Shown here: positions 55,746 to 64,000 of the stretch, one piece after another
Layout: each line of letters begins with the position of its first letter
Numbering within the stretch: position 1 is the stretch's first letter
Origin: Platycnemis pennipes
Taxonomy: Eukaryota; Arthropoda; Insecta; Odonata; Platycnemididae
Direction of reading: 5' to 3'
Assembly: GCA_933228895.1 (NCBI GenBank)
Contig: OW121849.1
Span: 44,796,354-44,860,353, forward strand
Length of the DNA: 64,000 nt
Translations under genes and position numbers: made by a program
The notes under the pieces: generated by a model
What the model was told of the DNA's origin: nothing
The model's database searches: none
What the model saw: only the letters and a program-made list of their open reading frames with translations

Positions 55746-58700
55746 TCTCGTTCTCCAATTATCTTTTCCGATAGTTCTTCCAACTATCTTCCATCATTTA
55801 TATTTTCGTAATTTATGATGAACTATAAAACAATGGTAATAAGGTCCCAAGATTTAGGCGGCGGAACTGCTACAAATAAAATAATTAATGTCCTCTTTTC
55901 CTGTGGAAAATTGCATGACACAATAGGGTTAGCTACTAGGATAGACATTAATTTCTTTGCGTGTGAGTTTAAAAAAGCGACATTGCAAATGCATGCATAA
56001 TGCAAATGCACATTTAATCACATGGTAACTCAGTGGGTCGAGTTTTCAGTCACCAGCCTAGGTTCAAATACGAAAAATAGGGAATGGTCTTTGTTTGTTC
56101 CCAATTTTTTCTTAATTTTATGGGTATTACATATTCTCGGGGCCCACTGTTTTTTATTAATTTTAAGAAACCCTATGCAAGAGAGAGGTACCAAGCTTTG
56201 TGGATTGCTCCCTATCCCGTTCGCCTGCTACTTGAGCTACCGCGTAAAATTGGAAGTCATGTATTTACATACTATCCGGTCTTCCAAATTCAATATTTAT
56301 CTATACTTGTGAGTGGTTGGGGTATTTTTCTAAATAAAATCATTACACCTGTGAAGTGTATACTTACCGATGTTAGCTTCTGGTTTATAAGGTGATGATG
56401 CACATATAGCGAGCTCGGCGATGTTAGCTGTTGTAGCATAAGCAATTTAAGGAACGGTGGCGAATCGGAGATGAGGCGGGCCGCTTCGAAATCATCGATC
56501 TCAAACAAATAATAATCGCATTACAAATAGTCGATATCAGACGCCCATTTCTAATCCTGTCACGTGATGTTTCGTAACCCGAAGCGTTCCCCCAACTTTT
56601 GAGTTTTTGGCACCATTTATCTTCCTTGTATCTCTTCTAGAGTATAGATAAATCGGCAATCTCACCATGCTCGAGGACACGAGGAGAATTCAACGTGAAA
56701 ATGTTATTATCGAATGACGAATAATACCTTCCTTTCAACAACAGGGCGTGAGGTATTAGAAAAAGAAGTCTCCACCATTTGCGTTTGAAAAAAAATGACC
56801 TGTTCCATTATTTTCCTAATTCTCTTTGTTGACATCTAACGACATTTCAAGAACCAAGGAACCAAGGGGAGATGAGATTTGGTTGGCGATGACTAATTTG
56901 AAATAGTGCTGGTGATGAAGATAGAATCTTTTTATGTATTTGATGTGCTAGATTTAAATTTTCTGGATTAATCCGTACCCCTATATTTTATGAGCAGTTA
57001 CAGCACTCAGGAAACGTTTTCATAATGTAAACGTCAAAAGTTTCGTCAAATAAGTACTCTTCCTTTTTGGGATGAGATTGAGAATAAGCCACTACATTAC
57101 ATATATTGCCACAGAAGTATTGTATGGCCATTATTTTCTTCGAGTTCTTAGCCCTAATTTTATCTACATGATTAAAAAAATATCGGAAATCACATCATGG
57201 AAAAAATTACCATTTAATTATTGGTACTCTATAACCAACAATAAATCCGCATTCTCGCTCTTCGTGGTACCAACAGACGTTTAGATCTAGGTGAAATTAA
57301 GTGGTCCGTAATCTTTGCCGGCGCTTTAGTTGCTTGAATGATTTTAGAGCTCGCATAACTTTACAGAATTAAATGACCTAATTGTTTAGAGTTTACTCAT
57401 AATACCAGAAACTCCAGTCTATCAGCTTGAGGATAAATATCAACGTCCTATCTAACGTCTACGTGCATCGTCCATCGTTAACATCTTCCCAGCCAGTTTA
57501 AATGGTTTACTTTGTACGGCCTTCGTGCGAAAATATTTCGTATATTCAAAACCATAATGAGACTTCCTTGTGAAGCTCATGGTGGTTGCCAGAAAAGAAT
57601 GAATTCACAAAGGCAAAGCTACCGCAGATCTCTCATCTTAACCATTCTTGTCACCACGTCTCAAAAAATGACATATTTCTTCATTTGGACTATCCTCCGT
57701 TTGGGCGTATCAATTATTGACAGATTTTTTGTATCACAATAAAACTGAGTAGGTAATAACTGCCACGTGTCTAGTTAATTATCGGAGATGGGTATTTATT
57801 TCCCCACCATTTCGTAAACCTGTATTGAAGAGGGAATGTAAGGGTCGATAAGTCACTTTATCGATTGAGTACTACGCAATAAGGCACCTTTTTACTAGTT
57901 CGCTCTTGAACTCTCATTTCATTTTACGTGACTACGCGTAAACTACCGGACAGGTAAGAAAGAGGAGTCGTATTCAGTAACAACTCGCGAGTATATATAT
58001 GTATGTGGTGACGTCGAAATGTCGTTGCTATCGACGGTAAATGTTTCCGAGTCCTCCATGAGGCCTCGAGATAGCTGTGAAACTGTAGTTTTAATAAATT
58101 TTAAAGGCCAGTTAATATTGTATCTTTAGTCTTTAGTGAATAATTTTACCTAACAAGAAAATTATGTTGGTGATGTAATTGACATTACATGCGACACCTG
58201 TCTAAAATATCCATTCCAAAATCAGATCACCCACACCTGTTAAATACTGTCCTTTCGTTATGCATTGAGTAACTTATCGTTGCAATTAATAGTTTTACTT
58301 CTCAGGTTTGGAACTACCGGCCAATATTCAAATTTCAAGTTAAATTTCATTATTTTTCAAGCATTGGTATCGGATGTCTACGCATTTGAATTTAGCGTCA
58401 GCTTGTCTCGGATGGGTTCTTTTGAAAATTGACCACAGCTTCAGTCATTGTAGCATTTGTCTTCGCCTCTTGATTTCTTACTTACTCGGCGTCGACGACA
58501 AGGGAAATTGGACTTATTTGGCTTGGAGGTGACTCTGTGGGACGAATTTCAAGCAGTGAATGTCGGAGATATACATACCTATACGCTATCTCTGCATGAT
58601 TGTCATGGCTGGATTTCAGAAACATACATATTCTCTTTAAAAATAAGCATGTATGTACCAAGATGAAAATTTAGTTTTGCCTGACTTGATCGAAATACTA

Positions 58701-59099
58701 ATTTTAGCCTAAAATGTGGAATCAGAGCGGTTTAAAAAAAACGTTGGTAAAATTGGAGGTTGTAAAATATTAATACCAAGGTTGTGTTATAGCATAAGAT
58801 TAATACGGTTCATACTGATCATCTTCGGAGTTTTACTCTCACTTCTTTTCATCCTTACGCATCTTACCAGCCAGAGTCCTCCGACAAGGTCTTATTCAGG
58901 ATGTGACTCGAATTTATCCAGCCGTGATGCCGAATTATTAACGCCAACGTCTCACCAACCTCAGATTGTTTTATTACAAATGTGATTTGTTTGTGTTTCC
59001 CAAACAATTGTATATCATAACTTCGAATTGGTAATGTACATACATAACATACTGTACGGATTTGACCATTGTACATCCTCCATGGTTTATCACCACAGT
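55746..59099. other. Long stretch without recognised genes
   Basis: It contains a tRNA-like fragment at 56,020-56,080 (CTCAGTGGGTCGAG, then TAGGTTCAAATACG) and an acceptor-like TTTTACTTCTCAG at 58,305 followed by about 26 open codons, not called. A TATATATATG run lies near 57,992. Confidence 0.35.
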
Positions 59100-59560
59100 A
59101 AGCGATCCTAAGATTGGTTAGACGCAGCATTCTACTCGATTCTCCTATCGGCTAACCTCTTTACATTAACATAATTCTTCTCTTTCACATTATTTACTAT
59201 TTGTTCCATATATCTCATGCGAAACCTCCCTTTTCTATTATTTCCATTCACTCTGCTCTCAGCGATTGTCTTTATCGGGACATCGTGTCTTATTATATGG
59301 CCGATTAAGTTGTCCCGTCATCATCTTAGGGTTTTCATAAGACCTCTCTTTTCCCTCTCTTCTTAGGACTTCCTCGTTTCTTCCTGTCCTCTTCATTTGA
59401 TATACCCCTGTACACCACCGCATCGTCTGCAAAAAGTCTCTGTATCTTTCATCAATCTGTCGCCAACGAGTCCTACCAAATAATATGAAACTTTCTTGAT
59501 TTAGCATTGAATTACCACCGGCGTTGGACACCTGTGAAAAACCGTGGAATGACATTAATT
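59100..59560 (-). pseudogene. Degenerate LINE 3' coding end, third copy
   Basis: The minus frame has GRTRWRQIDERYRDF, then RNEEVLRREGKERS, then ENPKMMTGQLNRPYN. This fits the tail of LINE reverse-transcriptase proteins (RNEEVL.R...ER....K...G.L.R). After the frame's stop at 59,259, the minus strand still reads RKGRFR, MEQIVNNVKEKN and VKRLA with stops. It is a dead copy. Confidence 0.65.
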
Positions 59561-59710
59561 TCTGTCACATTCCAACGATAATTTGTAAGCGTAGACTTGA
59601 ATTTACGTAAATTTGCATGAAAGCATGCTAGATTTGAAGTATAGACAGCATTCTCTTGTTACAGAGCCAGCACATTAGCTGATGTTTCGTTCTTTCTCAC
59701 GCATGTTCAG

Positions 59711-59794
59711 GACTCTTGGAACGCATTGGCTGAACAACACGTAAATGCCTCAGTGAGAGTAGAGTGTGAATATTCAAATGTCGTTTTACTGTTG
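59711..59794 (+). CDS. Probable internal exon of an unidentified gene
   Basis: Twenty-eight codons, DSWNALAEQHVNASVRVECE then YSNVVLLL, lie between the acceptor TTCTTTCTCACGCATGTTCAG and the donor TTG|GTGAGT, phase 0 on both sides. Both signals are close to consensus. The peptide has one N-glycosylation-type site (NAS) and a beta-strand-like end (RVECEYSNVVLLL). No family is recognised. Its partners are unknown; 43,387-43,461 would fit in phase. It lies between two LINE fragments. Confidence 0.5.
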
Positions 59795-59819
59795 GTGAGT
59801 ACTCAAAGATACACAACCA

Positions 59820-60205
59820 GCCACAGAGAGTTCTATCTAGAGTTCATCTCCACTCCCCGAAAGAGACCCGAGAAGCGACCTCCCTTTCAGTGGCCAGCAC
59901 CAGAGGCGAACCAGATACGGCGCATTTTTCCCATGCCGACTATCCTAACACAAGGTCGCTAGATCCTCACGACGATTTTATTCATTCCGGGGATGCCCCA
60001 CGACAGCAATCATCTCCTAATAGATGTGATGCCGACGCTGTTGGGTCGACTTCCGCCACGTTGCATTGGCTGAGTCCTCTTCCTCGCGTCGAGCGAGGTC
60101 CCGTGGCGAACGTCAATGAGCATCGCCGAAGCATTTTCGTCCCGCTTCGCCATACTTCTGACTCCATTCGGGCCACCTTTTCCTCCTCCTGGCGTTTATT
60201 GAGAA
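59820..60205. other. GC-richer segment behind the exon
   Basis: A 123-codon + frame (59,890-60,261) and an antisense frame are Ser-, Arg- and Pro-rich. They are not assigned. CCTCGCGTCGAGCGAGG near 60,082 is a near-palindrome. Confidence 0.3.
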
Positions 60206-60300
60206 ATTTCTTTCATCAATCTGTCACCAACGAGTCCTACCATCCTTTCTGGAACGCATAATAGCATCTATGGACATTTCTCTCATCAATCTCCCCATGT
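60206..60300 (-). pseudogene. Short LINE-related fragment
   Basis: TCTTTCATCAATCTGTCACC then AACGAGTCCTACCA matches 59,446-59,482 (minus: GRTRW.QIDER). It is repeated in part as TCTCTCATCAATCTCCCC 60 bases on. Confidence 0.5.
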
Positions 60301-62764
60301 TGCGCAGCATTGGGACGTTGTGTATTCCGCGTCTATCCACAATGAACTTTCGGATTTTTAAAAGAAATAATTTGAAGCTCGAGGAAGCTCGGATCAGCTT
60401 TGCATCATATTTTAAAAATATTGTTTTGCTCTTTGAGGAGGACTTTTCGTTCCCATAGTTGTATTTTCGCTTAAATCGACTATTCACTGTTGTTAACTAC
60501 GCTTCAGTCACCGTAGGCAAATTGGATACCAAGGAGGTTACAATGTCCTCCTTGTTGGAATGTAATGCGCAAGAAGAACGAGTGACGTTTTTTGACCTTT
60601 ACCCCAAATAAACCGCTGAAAATAAGTTCAAGTGTAACGTATATGTGCTTTACTCTTTAAGAGTGCTCAGCACAGCATAAAATATCTCTCACTTTGCGTT
60701 GTAAATTGTTTTATTTTCAAGGAAGCCTTTTTGCTAAAAGTTCTGTTGGCTCGTATTTGTGGAACAGCACATGCTTCCAATCAAAATTCCAACGCGCGAG
60801 AAAGTGGAATTGATTCACTTAAAAATATACCCTTTTTTCATTCGTTACTTACTCACTATTCGCTATCACTATCGCTAGTTGCTTCTGCTATTATTGCTCA
60901 GGGAAAACAATCAAATCGAGTTCATTACGCGCTGCATACATCGATAGTCGTGAATGAAGCACATGGGGAGTACATCGCAAGCGACTCTTCAGTCGTTTGA
61001 AACGTCGTCCTTGGGTGACCTTCAGGAATTCGATACGAGCCGTCGTCGTTGCTATGGTTGTCCGGAGTTATTTTTCTCTGCGCTGCTCAACTTTACAACC
61101 CATCCGTTCGAGTCCTGCATTGTCTGCTCCGACTTGTTTCCTGATCAATAATATTCTCTTTTTTTCTACTCAGAGCTAGGGTGTAACATGTAATATTTGC
61201 TCTTCGTTTTAGTCATACACCCGTTCGCGTATTTCCCACGGAAATGTGGTAAGGTATTTCGTCTAGCAAGTCAAAGTGGTAACTAGCGATCCAAGGCCAT
61301 GCACGTGTTCGTAACTGGTGACTTGTGCATACCCTATTGTATTCTGGAACACCTAATTTACTTTATCTCAGAGAAAAATCAATGCTTCGACTTGCGGACT
61401 AGCGGAAATGCTAGGGTCAAGTGACGGTATGGATGCGCAACGGAAAGTGGGCTCTTTATCTCGGTCGTATCCTGTTTGCACAGGCATAACAACACATATG
61501 ATTGTATATATGTATAGTAGTTTTTTTTCGTCTGGGTGAAGAAGGATAGACATCACGAGGGAAATTTTGAAATAAAAATATAAGCCAAATGAAGAAGTAT
61601 TACCAGAATTTATGAAATACGTAGTACCAGGGTACCTACCAGTAGTAAGACGTAGAACCAGGGTATAATAGCTACGTAGTATAACTGAGTTATTACAGCA
61701 ATGTGAAGGGGAGAGTAGAGGGACGCAATTAACCAGGCTTACCTATTGAATTGAATTTGGATTGGATTGGCCTAGGATTGAAAAACAATGAATGAATACG
61801 TGAGGTTACTTCCACAATCAAATCGCACTGACAAGGGGACATTGAAAACATTACCCATAGTGGAGTTACGTAGCATTTCTTTCAAAATATTTATCATGTA
61901 CCCACGCTGAAAAATTCATCTCCAGGTAGAAATAATTCATCTCCAGAAATAAGTAATCCATTCTCAGATATAAATCATTAAAAAAATAATAATCCCTGAT
62001 AATTGAGTTTATGTGGAGAGTGAAATCGGGCTTTAAAGGAAGTTAGCTGCTATGATATTAAAACTCAAAAACGATAAAAAAAAATACTGCCTGAAAGAGT
62101 TATTTGGGAGAGAATTACTGTTATACTAGTGTCACGTACGTTGGAGATGTTGGGCGATTACCTTTATTGAGGAGATCAGTAGTGCATACGTTTACTTGTA
62201 AAAACATAAGCTTGCAGAAGAAGCCGCGGTTGAAATGTATAGTCAGCAAATGTGGAAGCTCTGGTGGAAAACTCTTAGACCTAATGTCTTTAAGTGCATT
62301 TATTCTATCTAACTGTTCAAAGACTAATTACCACCTACATTCAGCCCTTACTTTTGCGTGCTATTATCGCCCCCATTAATTCCGGAGCTGAACTTTCTTC
62401 AGTTGAATATTCAATGCGCCGATTTTCGCAACGTTCCAAACTGGTCTTAGAAAGGTATTCCTAATTGACTTCGGCGGTAAAAAACATTCCACAAAGCCTC
62501 TCTTCCATCGATGGCGGTAGCAGAGACAAAAGCTGGTAGATAGATTTTTCTGCTAAAAATTAAATAGTTGTGAAGGTTTGATTACAGCTCGTTGTGGTCT
62601 AAATGTCTCTGGGATATACCTTTCTGAGCAGATGATCAGTGTGGTGCAAGTAGTGGTATAAAGAGGTTACAGATGTGCATTTCACGTGGTAGTTCATCTA
62701 GTGAAACTTGTGAACGAAGTGGAGTGGGAATAGGGTTTTTGTGGTGTCTATATTAATTTGACTT
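60301..62764. other. Unassigned sequence
   Basis: Short direct repeats occur: ACCAGGGTACC / ACCAGGGTATA (61,625-61,670) and AATTCATCTCCAG twice (61,913-61,956). The + frame 62,104-62,379 has no support. Confidence 0.35.
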
Positions 62765-63060
62765 ACCATTTCGAGGATCCGGGTTCGAACCCCGGCAATG
62801 GCAAAAAATTTTCATGGATTATTCCGGTCCCCAGTTGAGTGTTGTGTGGTGGGTTTCAGCTCTCCGTCCGTCGGATTGGACGTTACACTGTGGACCCCTT
62901 GGCGCCTTTCATTAAGAGCATCTAATGTTGACGCCGGGTTTCTCTCCACCCATCCTCCTTTCCCTGAAAAAGCCCTAACCAATTACCCATGTATCCTAAA
63001 TGGTACAAATGACCTCATTTGTCGGTTGCCTCTACCGAATAACTACATTTGCTGCGAATT
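62765..63060 (+). mobile_element. SINE, main family
   Basis: GGATCCGGGTTCGAACCCCG (box B), CTCCGTCCGTCGGATTGGAC, CCCTTGGCGCCTTTCATTAA, TTGACGCCGGGTTTCTCTCC and AATGGTACAAATGACCTCA. The 5' head is weak. Confidence 0.85.
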
Positions 63061-64000
63061 GAAGAGCTGAGAACTGTGCGTCCCAGGAACAGGTTCCTTG
63101 AGACTGTCCCAAGATTTCATCACTATTTCAATGGAAAAAAGGGAGCTTTAGCTCGGGAAATGAATGCAATGGTCTCAGTGAAGAAATCCTCAGATCCATT
63201 GTTTTAGTGTCATGGAAATTTCTAATTACGAATCAAAGAAGAATTTTCTATCAAACTTTCTATTTTCGGATTTAAGAAATATCTTATTTCTCCCTCTTGA
63301 TAGATAAGAGTGATTATGACTCCACTGTTTTTTCCACAACGCACAATGCGCAATTGTCGTAACGATGGTGGTGAAGGTTTATAAAATTGGCTTTTTTTAT
63401 TTTCACCAGTTCTATGTGATATATGTTCTGAAGTTATTTGCAATATCGTTATATTTTTGATATTATTATCACTGTGAGGATATCTGATGACGGAAATGTT
63501 CTCCGATACTTCGTTTCTCATAATGTTATTGTGTTTGAAAATAGACTTTCCTATGCACAATAGCTATATCAATACGAATTTAAGCATTGGATTATATTCT
63601 CCAAACTAAGTTTCGCATTGGATAAAATAGTTGATCAGGCAAAGAAAAAATTCAGGGAAAAGCTAACTATTTCTTTTTATAGATATGGTGAATCACTGAC
63701 ACTGTGTCTGGTTACGCTGCTGCTCTCCTTGCACGTCTTATGTTGTGTGATTATATGACCTCCTTGAGCCCTAATAGACACCGTTACACCGCACCGGAAA
63801 ATTTGACACTTAATGTGTTAATGACGCCCGTTTTCACGTTAAAACAATTTTTTTCAAATGTAAGGGCATGAATTTTAGACATTAAAAAATGACGCAGAAT
63901 TTGTAGCTTTCTGTGTTAAATCGTCATCCTGTATCTTGTATGAGAACCAACAAGAAAAATGTGTGTTCACAAACACCATTATTGAACTATTGGATGATCA
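63061..64000. other. Unassigned sequence to the window end
   Basis: A 112-codon minus frame (63,222-63,560) has no recognisable domain. Nothing else is seen. Confidence 0.35.

Noticed and set aside
5675..63000. True tRNA genes at the many GGTTCRANNCC boxes
   Set aside because: None can be folded into a full cloverleaf with an acceptor stem; the bodies belong to SINE-like families.

Overview
The window looks like a stretch of a large, repeat-rich arthropod (most likely insect) nuclear genome. It is AT-rich, has no bacterial-style operons, no rRNA or true tRNA gene, and no long open frames. The little recognisable coding sequence is in short exons with GT-AG borders, tens of kilobases apart. 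Most of the DNA is intronic or intergenic and filled with small mobile elements. No species can be named from the sequence alone.

Layout. 1-11,010: repeats (SINE-like tRNA-derived pieces, a tandem array at 6.4-6.9 kb, fold-back hairpins) and one GC-rich patch at 4.1-4.8 kb. 11,011-21,747: four + strand exons (11,011-11,110; 13,069-13,354; 17,476-17,522; 21,678-21,747) whose reading phases join without a break. Together they read as an acidic, tyrosine-motif-rich, low-complexity protein segment with a possible SH3 ligand, in the style of a signalling scaffold. The N-terminal start and the C-terminal remainder are not visible. The introns hold a hAT-like MITE directly behind one donor, a PIF/Harbinger-like MITE, SINE copies, a LINE fragment and perfect or near-perfect palindromes.

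21,748-28,107: intron or intergenic sequence with a clear nested insertion (a 362-bp PIF/Harbinger-like MITE with a TAA target duplication inside a SINE). It ends in a GC-rich island (27.3-28.1 kb) with a candidate first coding exon. 28,108-43,386: mostly non-coding, with a 540-bp terminal-inverted-repeat element carrying the start of a MADF domain, another MITE, a 163-bp palindrome, and a LINE 3' end with a TTA tail. 43,387-64,000: two tentative + strand exons (43,387-43,461; 59,711-59,794, the latter with very good splice signals), three degenerate antisense LINE pieces, a previously unassigned 404-bp inverted-repeat element, further SINEs, and a GC-rich, pyrimidine-rich island at 52.3-52.9 kb that may be a promoter or enhancer.

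No operon, CRISPR array, phage, or novel biochemical system was found. The most interesting items are the phase-consistent adaptor-like exon chain with two alternative splice pairings, the nested transposon that gives relative insertion ages, the MADF-containing element with an inner set of inverted ends, and the recurring fold-back and hairpin repeat families.
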